A DNA stretch of 22,787 nt from Treponema sp. (GTDB lineage Bacteria; Spirochaetota; Spirochaetia; Treponematales; Breznakiellaceae): assembly GCA_009784995.1 (NCBI GenBank), contig WQXE01000011.1, forward strand, positions 1-22,787, given 5' to 3'. The translations under genes and the position numbers were made by a program. The notes below the pieces were generated by a model. That model was not told where the DNA came from, ran no database searches, and saw nothing but the letters and a program-made list of their open reading frames with translations. Of this stretch, positions 7,099-14,583 are shown piece by piece. Each line of letters begins with the position of its first letter. The stretch's first letter is position 1.

Positions 7099-8123
7099 AA
7101 AAAATTCACACGGAGGCACAGAGAACACGGAGGACACGGAAAAATGAAGAATTAAGGTTTAGAAATATAATCTCCTTTTTTTTCTCTCCGTGCCTTTGTG
7201 CTCCCCGTGTCTCCGTGAGAAAAATTTCTAGATCAATTTTAACACTATTTATCCTTTGTTTTTTAATCTCTTGTATTCCCGGTATTTCAAATGAAGCGCC
7301 TGCCACTGTTACATTAACTGGCGCGCTGCCGACGGCGATTTTGCAAACAGGCGAACATCCGCTTTGGTTTGTATTAACAGATAACGGACCTGTTCACATT
7401 AATTCACTTGACGATTTATTTTTTGATGAATCTTATTCTAACACTTTAATTCCCTGGACTTACGCGTTACATATTCGATTTTTACAGGAAACAAATGACA
7501 GTATTGTAATGGCGGTTAACCGTGACGGTTTTTTAAAAATAAGTCCAAATACAGCGAGGATCCAAGGGAGACCCGCGTCTAATTTAATACTGTATCATTT
7601 TCCAGGAGGACAATATTTTAAACCATATACAATTGGCGGTTTTGTTTTATATGATAATAATCCGACAGTGCTTTTGTATTTGGATAACCGCTTTATGGAT
7701 GTTACATCTCCTTTTCCTCAATCCAGAAAATGGACATTTAACATGAATTCAAATATAACTTTTCCTGTTAGAATCCCCGCGTTACAGCCGTTTTTTGACG
7801 ACGAAGGCTGGGAAGTTGATACTCTTAGAATTGGCAGTGACGGACTTTTTTATTACAGAACTGTAAGAAGAAACGGAACAAGACCTGAAATTAAAATGTA
7901 TAGAACAGCCGATCTAACACAGGCGGGCTCGGAAATTCCTGCCGATGTTTTTTTTAATTCGGCTCCGCGTCAAAATGTTGTTTTACATCCATCACTTCCA
8001 TTATTGCCCGAAGGGTTTTTTTACACAATGACAGCTTTTGTAGGAGACAGTCTTTTTGCCGCCTGGGAAGAGCAGGTAGATTTTAACATCGGCGCCGCCG
8101 GTTTCATGCTAATAAAAAGATAA
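7095..8123 (+). CDS. Hypothetical lipoprotein whose 5' end carries an inserted palindromic element
   Basis: I do not recognise the family. The frame opens with TTG at 7095, overlapping the ispD stop (TTGA), preceded by a GAGAGG-like site. Codons 5-44 are a translation of a palindromic repeat element (residues such as TEAQRTRRTRK and SPCLCAPR). After it comes a normal lipoprotein signal, RSILTLFILCFLISC, with lipidated C60. Removing the element plus one copy of its flanking AAAAATT leaves the signal MKKISRSILTLFILCFLISC with the cysteine at position 20, so the ancestral gene clearly began at the same TTG. The mature part (about 280 aa) is rich in short beta-strand-like segments with aromatic residues (for example GDSLFAAWEEQ near the end) and may be a propeller-like surface protein (inference). 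A GTG at 7215 inside the element's right end is an alternative start that would avoid the long Arg-rich leader, though no ribosome site precedes it. Confidence 0.75.
   Translation: MKKIHTEAQRTRRTRKNEELRFRNIISFFFSPCLCAPRVSVRKISRSILTLFILCFLISCIPGISNEAPATVTLTGALPTAILQTGEHPLWFVLTDNGPVHINSLDDLFFDESYSNTLIPWTYALHIRFLQETNDSIVMAVNRDGFLKISPNTARIQGRPASNLILYHFPGGQYFKPYTIGGFVLYDNNPTVLLYLDNRFMDVTSPFPQSRKWTFNMNSNITFPVRIPALQPFFDDEGWEVDTLRIGSDGLFYYRTVRRNGTRPEIKMYRTADLTQAGSEIPADVFFNSAPRQNVVLHPSLPLLPEGFFYTMTAFVGDSLFAAWEEQVDFNIGAAGFMLIKR
7107..7219. mobile_element. MITE-like palindromic element (CACGGAG family) with 7-bp flanking direct repeat
   Basis: The left arm (7107-7140) consists of four tandem 8-9 nt units of the form CACRGAG; the right arm (7184-7219) carries the inverse CTCCGTG-type units. 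Together they form an imperfect hairpin around an AT-rich centre. AAAAATT occurs directly on both sides (7100-7106 and 7220-7226), as expected of a target-site duplication. Element plus one repeat copy is 120 nt, exactly 40 codons. No transposase is encoded, so any movement would have to be in trans. A second member lies at 17381-17459. Confidence 0.65.
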
Positions 8124-8129
8124 GAAATA

Positions 8130-8150
8130 ATAATCAGCGTTAATCCGTGG
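8130..8150. repeat. Possible fragment of an ATCCGTG-type dispersed repeat
   Basis: The 21 nt ending in GTTAATCCGTGG resemble the AATCCGTG/GTTAATC units found as dispersed repeats in many bacterial genomes (recollection, not checked). There is only one arm and no palindrome here. If real, the right end of this fragment supplies the first bases of the hisG -35 box. Confidence 0.3.
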
Positions 8151-8176
8151 ACATTCTTATTAATTTTATTTATTAT
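8148..8176 (+). promoter_or_regulatory. hisG promoter, leaderless type
   Basis: TGGACA (8148-8153, 5 of 6 matches), a 17-bp spacer and TATTAT (8171-8176, 5 of 6). The hisG ATG begins 8 nt after the -10 box, so the predicted leader is about 0-1 nt and there is no ribosome site. With no leader, classic transcription attenuation by a His leader peptide or T-box is not possible from this promoter. Confidence 0.65.
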
Positions 8177-8183
8177 TGAATAC

Positions 8184-9035
8184 ATGGAAAAAGTTAAAAT
8201 ATTGATCCCTAAAGGCAGAATTTACGATAATATCAGCCGTCTTTTTGCTGAAGCCGGATTTCCCATTTCTTTGGCTGACAGAACATATCGCCCCGCGATT
8301 GGCGCTTCATGGCTGGATGCCAAAATAATGAAACCGCAAAATGTCGGAGAGCTTTTGGAAATTGGCAGCCATGACGCGGGATTTACAGGAATCGACTGGA
8401 TTAAAGAAAACGGTTCTGATGTAGAAGAAATACTCGATCTAGGTTTTGACAAAGTGCGTATTGTCGCCGCGGTTCCTCAAGAGTATGACGAAGAAAAACT
8501 ACGTTCAAAAAAACTGGTAGTCGCGACAGAGTATGTAAATATCGCGGAAAGCTGGCTTAAATCTTCGGGTTTTAATTATAGAATTCTACGCACGTACGGG
8601 GCGACAGAAGTTTTTCCGCCGGATGACGCCGACATGATCATCGACAATACTTCTTCCGGGCAAACATTAAAAGATAACGGTCTTAAAATAATCGGAACAT
8701 TGCTTGAATCGTCCACGCGTTTTGTCGCGTCTAAAGCCGCTTTGGCTAATGCCGAGAAAAAAAGCCGCATAGAAGAACTTGCCATGTTATTCCGCGCGGT
8801 ATTAGACGGACGTGATCGCGTAATGCTGGAAATGAACATTCCCAAAGAGCAGTTTGAATCATTGGCAAGTTTGCCCGCCATGCGAAGCCCCACTGTAGCG
8901 ACGCTTTACGGCGACGCGGGTTACGCTGTAAAAATCGCTGTCAAGAAAAATGAAGTCCCCGAAATGATTCCAAAACTTAAAAAACTTGGCGCGCTTGATA
9001 TTGTGGAATATGATTTACGCAAAGTAGTGCAATAG
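8184..9035 (+). CDS. hisG: ATP phosphoribosyltransferase, long form
   Basis: HisG catalyses the first, committed step of histidine synthesis, joining ATP and PRPP to give phosphoribosyl-ATP. The catalytic domains begin with KVKILIPKGRIYDN at about residues 3-16, with DAGFTGIDWIKENG near 71-84. The segment DADMIIDNTSSGQTLKDNGL near 147-166 matches the PRPP-binding region. The 283-aa length and the C-terminal domain (from about 210: TVATLYGDAGYAVKIAV and a final EYDLRKVV) show the long form with its own regulatory domain. It therefore should not need HisZ and is expected to be feedback-inhibited by histidine (family knowledge). It heads the hisG-hisB-hisF block; hisB follows after 20 nt. Confidence 0.95.
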   Translation: MEKVKILIPKGRIYDNISRLFAEAGFPISLADRTYRPAIGASWLDAKIMKPQNVGELLEIGSHDAGFTGIDWIKENGSDVEEILDLGFDKVRIVAAVPQEYDEEKLRSKKLVVATEYVNIAESWLKSSGFNYRILRTYGATEVFPPDDADMIIDNTSSGQTLKDNGLKIIGTLLESSTRFVASKAALANAEKKSRIEELAMLFRAVLDGRDRVMLEMNIPKEQFESLASLPAMRSPTVATLYGDAGYAVKIAVKKNEVPEMIPKLKKLGALDIVEYDLRKVVQ

Positions 9036-9055
9036 CTTGTTAAACGGAGGAAGAC

Positions 9056-9703
9056 GTGGAAAGAACAGCAGAAGTTGAAAGAAAAACTAAAGAAACAGAA
9101 ATTTTTATTAAATTAAACATTGACGGTAAAGGGGAGGCTAAACTTGATTACCCTGTTGGTTTTATGTCTCACATGCTTAACACATTTGCGCGTCACGGTC
9201 TTTTTGATATAGAAATAAAAGCCAAAGGCGACCTTGAAGTTGATCAGCACCACCTTGTGGAAGATACAGGAATCGTTCTCGGACAATGTTTCACCAAAGC
9301 GTTAGGTGACAAAAGAGGCATCAGGCGTAACGGAAGCTGCGCCTTCCCGATGGATGAATGTCTTGCCCGTGCCAGTGTAGATATTTCAGGCAGACCATTT
9401 TTATTTTTTGACGGACAGCTTTCCTGCGCGCCTCTTTTATCGACTCCCGAAAACGGAATAAAAAGCGATTTTCAGACAGATGTAATAGAAGACTTCTGGC
9501 AAGGTTTTGTATCCGCCGCGGGGTGCAATCTGCATTTGGAAATTATCCGCGGCAGAAGTGACCATCACAAAATAGAAGCGCTTTTTAAAGCGGCGGCAAG
9601 AGCTTTGCGTACTGCCTGCGAAATTGACAGCCGCGCGAGTGATTCAATCCCTTCTACAAAAGGCTCGCTTTCCGGAGTTGATGCGCAAGGTGTGTATGTA
9701 TGA
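9056..9703 (+). CDS. hisB: Imidazoleglycerol-phosphate dehydratase (monofunctional)
   Basis: HisB removes water from imidazoleglycerol phosphate to give imidazoleacetol phosphate, a Mn-dependent step. The two metal-binding repeats are present: DQHHLVEDTG with H65, H66 and E69, and RSDHHKIEALFKA with H170, H171 and E174. H39 (FMSHML) and H47 (RHGLFD) are also in place. At 215 aa it is slightly longer than the usual 195-200. It lacks the N-terminal HAD-type histidinol-phosphatase domain of enterobacterial HisB, so that activity must come from another gene. Translation starts at GTG 9056 behind GGAGG at 9046-9050. It ends in a 4-nt ATGA overlap with hisF. Confidence 0.95.
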   Translation: MERTAEVERKTKETEIFIKLNIDGKGEAKLDYPVGFMSHMLNTFARHGLFDIEIKAKGDLEVDQHHLVEDTGIVLGQCFTKALGDKRGIRRNGSCAFPMDECLARASVDISGRPFLFFDGQLSCAPLLSTPENGIKSDFQTDVIEDFWQGFVSAAGCNLHLEIIRGRSDHHKIEALFKAAARALRTACEIDSRASDSIPSTKGSLSGVDAQGVYV

Positions 9704-10515
9704 GTTTTAAAAGAATAATTCCCTGTTTAGATGTTGATGACGGCAGAGTAGTCAAAGGTGTAAAGTTTGAAGGCATCAAAGATGTAGGCGATCCTGTTGA
9801 ACTCGCGAAAAAATACTGCGCGGACGGCGCGGACGAACTTGCTTTTTTAGACATTGGCGCAACCGCCAAAAGCCGCGCTACACTATTTGACGTAATTAAA
9901 AAAGTCGCCGCGGAAATTTCTATTCCATTGTGCATAGGCGGCGGCATTCGTACAATCGATGACATGCGCGAAGCGATAAACTGCGGCGCATCAAAAGTGT
10001 CTGTTTGCTCATCCGCGCTTGCTCGTCCCGAGTTGTTACGCGAAATGGCGGACGCTTACGGCAGCAAGAGCGTCATGCTGGCAATAGACGCCAAACGAGT
10101 TTCAGGCGCGGGTGAAAAACCGCGCTGGAACGCTTTTTCTGCCGGCGGAAAAACCGACACGGGAATTGACGCTATCGAATGGGTAGTAAAAGCCGTGGAA
10201 CTAGGCGCAGGAGAAATAATGGTTAATTCGATTGACGCTGACGGAACAGAAGCAGGTTACGATTTGGAACTTAACCGTCAAATTATTAACGCAGTCTCTG
10301 TACCAATAATCGCGTCAGGCGGAGCGGGAACCCTTGAACAAATCGCCAACATACTTCTTACTACAGCGAACCCCGAAATGGACAGCTCAGTTTCACCTAA
10401 CATAGCGCCCGGCGCAGACGCCGCTTTAGTCGCGTCACTTTTACACTTTGGAAAAACCACGGTTACAGAGATAAAAAAGTACGCGCAAGGGAAAGGTGTA
10501 AGTTTTAGGAGTTAG
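9700..10515 (+). CDS. hisF: Imidazole glycerol phosphate synthase, cyclase subunit
   Basis: HisF is the (beta-alpha)8-barrel subunit that uses ammonia from HisH to turn PRFAR into imidazoleglycerol phosphate and AICAR. The catalytic aspartates fall at the classical positions D11 (CLDVDDGRVVKG) and D130 (MLAIDAKR). Phosphate-binding GGGIRT is at about 80-85 and ASGGAG at about 205-210. At 271 aa it is longer than the usual 250-258. The extra residues include an insertion of about 13 just before GADAALVAS, late in the barrel. The start overlaps the hisB stop by 4 nt. No hisH lies in the window, which is unusual because the two subunits work as a complex. Confidence 0.95.
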   Translation: MSFKRIIPCLDVDDGRVVKGVKFEGIKDVGDPVELAKKYCADGADELAFLDIGATAKSRATLFDVIKKVAAEISIPLCIGGGIRTIDDMREAINCGASKVSVCSSALARPELLREMADAYGSKSVMLAIDAKRVSGAGEKPRWNAFSAGGKTDTGIDAIEWVVKAVELGAGEIMVNSIDADGTEAGYDLELNRQIINAVSVPIIASGGAGTLEQIANILLTTANPEMDSSVSPNIAPGADAALVASLLHFGKTTVTEIKKYAQGKGVSFRS

Positions 10516-10517
10516 AT

Positions 10518-13250
10518 ATGAAAATCTTTTGTAAAAAAAGTATTTTTTTTATTATTTCTTTTATCGTTATAATAAGTTTTGTTGTCTTGAACTGTAAAAA
10601 ACAGGATGAAACTGTTGAGCAATCCGAGCAAAGATTATCTGAATTTTTCGCCAATCAAAATACATCTGTAATATTTTCCTCAATAGAAACATCATCAAAT
10701 ACCGGTAGAATATTATATAACCCTGATAGGTCTCCGGTATTACACAGAGTAAACGCGGTAAATATAAATAATTTGCAATTTTCTGTTAACGCAGGCGCGC
10801 ACAGAAAATATTTAAATGATCCTTTAACATTTTTTGAAATTTCTGACGGAGGATTTCCAACAGGAGCGACCGCGGTAGTAGGAAGCGACTTTTGTATTTT
10901 TTATCCTGTAGAAAATATAACAGAAGCCGCTCTTTCAAGACTTCCGGCAGGTGAGCCGATTCCTTTCGCGGCAATTATTCCTTTAGGTGAAGAAATAAGA
11001 AAAAGTACCGCACAATGGGATAATATGTTTTTCTTCCAGGGTCATTATAATTATTTTTATAAAACTACCTGGAATGGAAGACAAGGTATTGTTTTTGGAG
11101 CGGATCTTTACGGCATTGGACTATCGAATAACGCAAACAGGATAAACTCTTTATTATATAAAAACAGCGGGATTTATGAAAACTTTCATCACTTTACCGG
11201 TTACGAACGATTAGGAACGAATGTTTTAACAGATCTTGAAACCAACGGTCTGGCTTTTCAGGAAGTCAGGAAAAGTGAATACAATCTGGATATGTATTCT
11301 AACAAAACTGATGACATGATAAGTCTTTATATGGATTTGGCAGAAAAACCAGCGTTATCAATATTTGTTACTACAGACCTTGCGGCTCACGCGAATCATT
11401 TAGTGTTTTCCAGAATGCTGCAATATATAGAAGAAGAATATTTTTATCCTCAATTGTTAACTCTTACAAACGAATATATTAAAATAATTGAACAATTAAA
11501 AGAACAAATACCTGTTAATATTTATAATACAAGTCTTCTTTATTTTTTAACGGCTCACGCTTTACTGGAATTGGCGCCTAATAAGTATGATATTGGAGAT
11601 TTTACAAGAACAATAGGTTATCAGGAAATTGACGAGCGGCAGGTATTAAAAAATTATCCTTCGCAGGTAGTACAGGAAATTGAAAAAATGAACGCGGCGT
11701 CGGGTTTTGGAAAATCTTCGATTTTTGGTTTTGATGAAGATTATTCGCAATATAAAGTAAGAGGTCACTATACAAAAAATGGAGTTTTAGGAGCGTACTT
11801 CCGCGCGCTTATGTGGTATGGAAGAATTAATTTTAATCTTGGCGCCGATGGAAACACAAGTGAACTTGCGAGAAATTTAGCTCCTGCAGCGTTATTTATT
11901 ACGGATATTACCGAAAATTCTCCAGAAATTAAAAAACTTTGGCAGTCTTTATTTGATCCAATAACGGAACTTATCGGAGCGTCCGACGATATAGGTTTTT
12001 ATGAACTCTCTCTTTTATGGAATAAAATTAAAGGAGAAGGTTTTAATCAGTGGTACAGCGATCCTTCCAGGCTGGAAACTTTTATAACAACCGATTACAG
12101 AGAATTACGCGCTCCTTCAATTTCAGGTTCATCCTTATTATTTGATCGTCCTCATGCCGGCGGAAACGCGATGGAAGATCGTCTTCCGCCTGTAGGATGG
12201 CGGTTATTCGGACAACGTTATACGCTAGACAGCGAAATACATCATCTTTTATCTCCTCCAAGATTGATGCCTCCTTCACTCGCGGATCCGCCGCGTAACA
12301 TGGTTCGCGGTCTTGATATAATGAAAGTACTTGGTTCAAAAACAGCTGACAGGCTTTTAAGAGATGATTATATAAAGTATCACGGATTTGAAAACGCGAT
12401 AAATTCATTACAGCGGAATTTAACAAATCTGAATAATGATTATTGGTTTTCTACATATTATACAAATATTTTATTACAAATAAAAACTCTGGCGCAGTTT
12501 GAAAATGGCTCTGGTTTTTATTTTACCGAAAAACCTAACTGGAATTTAAAAGCAATGAACAGCGCGCATGGAACATGGGCGGAACTTCGTCATGCTACTG
12601 TTCTCTATGTTAAACAAAATTACGCCGAAATGGGCGGCGGGCGTGAAGATCCAACCTTTAGAACAAAACCTCTTCCGCAGCCAGTGCATTACATCGAACC
12701 AAATATACCATTTTGGAATACATCTGTAATAGCGTTTCAAAAGTTATATCAAATATTGGAAAAGTATGATTATTTGGACGGCAGAACCGCTCAGGTGTTA
12801 ACAAGAATGCACGAACTTTATATTAAAGCGGCGGAAATTTCCGCGCTTCAAGCCGAAGACAAAGAAGTTTCAAGAGCCGACTTAACATGGATCAGCAGAT
12901 TCGCGGGGCAGTTGGCAAGTTTAGTTGTTACGCATATCGGAGGAAATCAAGTAGATGATATTGATTCGCTGCGAATGGCATTGGTTACCGATGTTTTTAC
13001 AAACGCGGAAATCAATATGGTTTTAGAAACCGCGGTTGGCATTCCATATCGGCTTTATGTTCCGTTAAATGACGGACAGGGCGGAAAACGCATAGCGATT
13101 GGTTACGGTTTTAGTTATTATGAATTTAACCAACCGATTTCTAACAGACTAACTAACGAAGAATGGAAAGCGATTGTATACGCGGATAACCCAAACATGA
13201 ATCAATATCTTCCTTTTTGGATGATAGGCAGGGTTCTGCCGCCCAAATAA
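10518..13250 (+). CDS. DUF3160-like large lipoprotein
   Basis: The function is unknown. The N-terminus is basic and then strongly hydrophobic, ending VVLNC, so C26 is the likely lipidated residue and the protein (910 aa) is exported. The body resembles the DUF3160 family. Supporting segments are FVTTDLAAHANHLVFSRML near residue 285 and, in the last 70 residues, RLYVPLNDGQGGKRIAIGYG followed by FSYYEF. The rest is mainly helical with many aromatic residues. AGGAG at 10507-10511 lies inside the end of hisF, and only 2 nt separate the stop of hisF from this ATG, so it is cotranscribed with the his block although nothing links it to histidine. It is followed after 22 nt by a MEMO-like lipoprotein, suggesting the two act together outside the cytoplasm (inference). 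Confidence 0.78.
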   Translation: MKIFCKKSIFFIISFIVIISFVVLNCKKQDETVEQSEQRLSEFFANQNTSVIFSSIETSSNTGRILYNPDRSPVLHRVNAVNINNLQFSVNAGAHRKYLNDPLTFFEISDGGFPTGATAVVGSDFCIFYPVENITEAALSRLPAGEPIPFAAIIPLGEEIRKSTAQWDNMFFFQGHYNYFYKTTWNGRQGIVFGADLYGIGLSNNANRINSLLYKNSGIYENFHHFTGYERLGTNVLTDLETNGLAFQEVRKSEYNLDMYSNKTDDMISLYMDLAEKPALSIFVTTDLAAHANHLVFSRMLQYIEEEYFYPQLLTLTNEYIKIIEQLKEQIPVNIYNTSLLYFLTAHALLELAPNKYDIGDFTRTIGYQEIDERQVLKNYPSQVVQEIEKMNAASGFGKSSIFGFDEDYSQYKVRGHYTKNGVLGAYFRALMWYGRINFNLGADGNTSELARNLAPAALFITDITENSPEIKKLWQSLFDPITELIGASDDIGFYELSLLWNKIKGEGFNQWYSDPSRLETFITTDYRELRAPSISGSSLLFDRPHAGGNAMEDRLPPVGWRLFGQRYTLDSEIHHLLSPPRLMPPSLADPPRNMVRGLDIMKVLGSKTADRLLRDDYIKYHGFENAINSLQRNLTNLNNDYWFSTYYTNILLQIKTLAQFENGSGFYFTEKPNWNLKAMNSAHGTWAELRHATVLYVKQNYAEMGGGREDPTFRTKPLPQPVHYIEPNIPFWNTSVIAFQKLYQILEKYDYLDGRTAQVLTRMHELYIKAAEISALQAEDKEVSRADLTWISRFAGQLASLVVTHIGGNQVDDIDSLRMALVTDVFTNAEINMVLETAVGIPYRLYVPLNDGQGGKRIAIGYGFSYYEFNQPISNRLTNEEWKAIVYADNPNMNQYLPFWMIGRVLPPK

Positions 13251-13272
13251 GGTTTATCGATAAGGTTTACTT

Positions 13273-14178
13273 ATGAGTAAAAAATATTTTTCTTTGTTCG
13301 GAATAATTTTTATTTTATTGATTCTTTCATGCGGCAGAAATATTCAAAACCAGGTTGTTACAAATAATTTTAATAATGAAAACATCCCAATGTATCATAC
13401 CTGGAATTCACTTAAAGAAATGGAATACGAAAAGCTTTATTTTCAATTGCCTGTTATTAACCCCGCGAAGGGATTTTTTCCCTGGGCAGGGACAGTAAGT
13501 CATCATATATTGGCACACGATTATATTGACGTTTGGTTTTTTCATCTTTCACAAATAAGAGATATAAAAAATTTTTTTATTTTAAGCCCCGATCATTATA
13601 ATATTTCTCTTGAACCTTACTCGTTAACAATCGGCAGCTGGGAAAGCGGTTTTGGTTTTGTTGAATCTGACAGGGATAAAGTTCGGCAAATAATTGAATT
13701 ACTTGATGTCGATCTTGATCCTGCGGTTTTTACTGTTGAACACGGCATTTCCGCGTTAATGCCTTATATAAAAAAATATTTTCCGCAAGCAAAAGTTATC
13801 GCCATTATTCACGGAGGAGAATCCGCTGTTAATACATTATTAACAAACCGTCTTGCGGACATTCTGGAAAACGAATTTGACGAAAACGGTAAAAAGGAAA
13901 ACTTCCTGTTAATTTCCGCCGACTTTTCTCATGGCGGCAATCCGCAAACAATTTATTTAAACGATATTAATTCCGCGCGTTACCTGAAAGGCGATTCCAA
14001 CGCAGGCTGGAATATTGTTATTTGCGACAATCGCGCGGGGATTTACATCCTTGATCGTCTTGGCAAAAACAACCTTAAATCCAATATACTTTACCATACC
14101 AATTCCTGGGAAATATCAGGTCATGGAGAAAATGATATAACAAGTTACTTTTTTACCTTTTTTGCGGACAGGTATTAA
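13273..14178 (+). CDS. Secreted MEMO-like (AmmeMemoRadiSam protein B family) lipoprotein
   Basis: MEMO-family proteins share a fold with extradiol dioxygenases and bind metal through histidines; their biochemical role is poorly settled. Visible hallmarks are VSHHILAH (H77, H78, H82), ILSPDHYN (D107, H108), EHGISALMPYI (E156, H157) and ISADFSH (D217, H220). The more usual PHAG motif reads PWAG here, placing this in the variant subgroup with a paired histidine a few residues later. The N-terminus is a lipoprotein signal with lipobox LILSC (C20), so the protein is predicted to sit outside the inner membrane, while most relatives are cytoplasmic. No AMMECR1 or radical-SAM partner is nearby. It is last in the hisG-to-MEMO transcription unit, after the DUF3160-like gene, with only a weak AAGG ribosome site. 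Confidence 0.78.
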   Translation: MSKKYFSLFGIIFILLILSCGRNIQNQVVTNNFNNENIPMYHTWNSLKEMEYEKLYFQLPVINPAKGFFPWAGTVSHHILAHDYIDVWFFHLSQIRDIKNFFILSPDHYNISLEPYSLTIGSWESGFGFVESDRDKVRQIIELLDVDLDPAVFTVEHGISALMPYIKKYFPQAKVIAIIHGGESAVNTLLTNRLADILENEFDENGKKENFLLISADFSHGGNPQTIYLNDINSARYLKGDSNAGWNIVICDNRAGIYILDRLGKNNLKSNILYHTNSWEISGHGENDITSYFFTFFADRY

Positions 14179-14191
14179 ATTTTGTTTTATA

Positions 14192-14220
14192 TTGACTATA
14201 TTCCATAAAAGGAATATAAT
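14192..14220 (+). promoter_or_regulatory. Promoter of the toxin-antitoxin operon, leaderless type
   Basis: TTGACT (14192-14197, 5 of 6), a 17-bp spacer and a perfect TATAAT (14215-14220). The toxin ATG at 14227 is 7 nt after the -10 box, exactly where transcription should start. No ribosome binding site precedes the toxin. Confidence 0.82.
14197..14218. promoter_or_regulatory. Palindromic operator overlapping the toxin-antitoxin promoter
   Basis: A perfect inverted repeat, TATATTCC / GGAATATA, with 8-bp arms and a 6-bp spacer, fills the space between the -35 and -10 boxes and covers four bases of the latter. Its size and position are what is expected of a binding site for a dimeric helix-turn-helix antitoxin that represses its own operon (inference from family behaviour). 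Confidence 0.75.
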
Positions 14221-14226
14221 TTTTAT

Positions 14227-14583
14227 ATGTGGGAAGTTGAATATACAGACGAATTTGAGGAATGGTGGGATACTCTTAATGAAAACGAAAGAAAGCAGGT
14301 TGCTCTTACAGTAAATTTACTCCAAGAAAAAGGAACTTCGTTATCGTTTCCATATAGTTCACAAATAAAACAATCGAGACACAATTCTATGCGTGAATTA
14401 CGAAGCCAATGTAAGGGACACCCATTACGCACATTTTACGCTTTTGATCCCAGACGTACCGCAATTCTGCTTATCGGTGGTGATAAGACTGGAAATGATA
14501 ATTTCTATGATGAAATGATTCCAAAAGCAGATAAAATATTTGATGAATATTTAAAGGAAATACAGGAGGAAAAAAATGGCTAA
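14227..14583 (+). CDS. higB: HigB/RelE-superfamily toxin (phage Gp49-like)
   Basis: This family comprises mRNA interferases that cut messages on the ribosome when not neutralised. The 118-aa protein has the hallmark order of the Gp49-like group: an N-terminal EYTDEFEEWWDTL helix, a central MRELRSQCKGHPLR strand (about 58-71), FYAFDPRRTAILLIGGDKTG (about 73-92), and a C-terminal IPKADKIFDEYLKEI helix. The basic residues R59, R62 and R71 and the downstream aromatic Y75 are typical of the active-site face. It is the first gene of the cassette and overlaps the antitoxin by 8 nt, the toxin-first order usual for HigBA. Its own ATG lacks a ribosome site. Confidence 0.88.
   Translation: MWEVEYTDEFEEWWDTLNENERKQVALTVNLLQEKGTSLSFPYSSQIKQSRHNSMRELRSQCKGHPLRTFYAFDPRRTAILLIGGDKTGNDNFYDEMIPKADKIFDEYLKEIQEEKNG

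Noticed and set aside
8103..8184. Histidine leader-peptide attenuator or T-box upstream of hisG
   Set aside because: No run of His codons, no T-box-like stem or terminator/antiterminator pair, and the predicted transcription start is at the hisG ATG.
9654..9965. Minus-strand open frame overlapping hisB and hisF
   Set aside because: It is antisense to two motif-confirmed his genes and has no recognisable protein features.
13273..14178. The MEMO-like protein as the missing histidinol-phosphatase
   Set aside because: It has no PHP, HAD or inositol-monophosphatase motif and carries a lipoprotein signal, so it would be on the wrong side of the membrane.
14223..14432. Minus-strand frame over higB
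   Set aside because: It overlaps the toxin gene and its promoter in antisense; no ribosome site or family resemblance.
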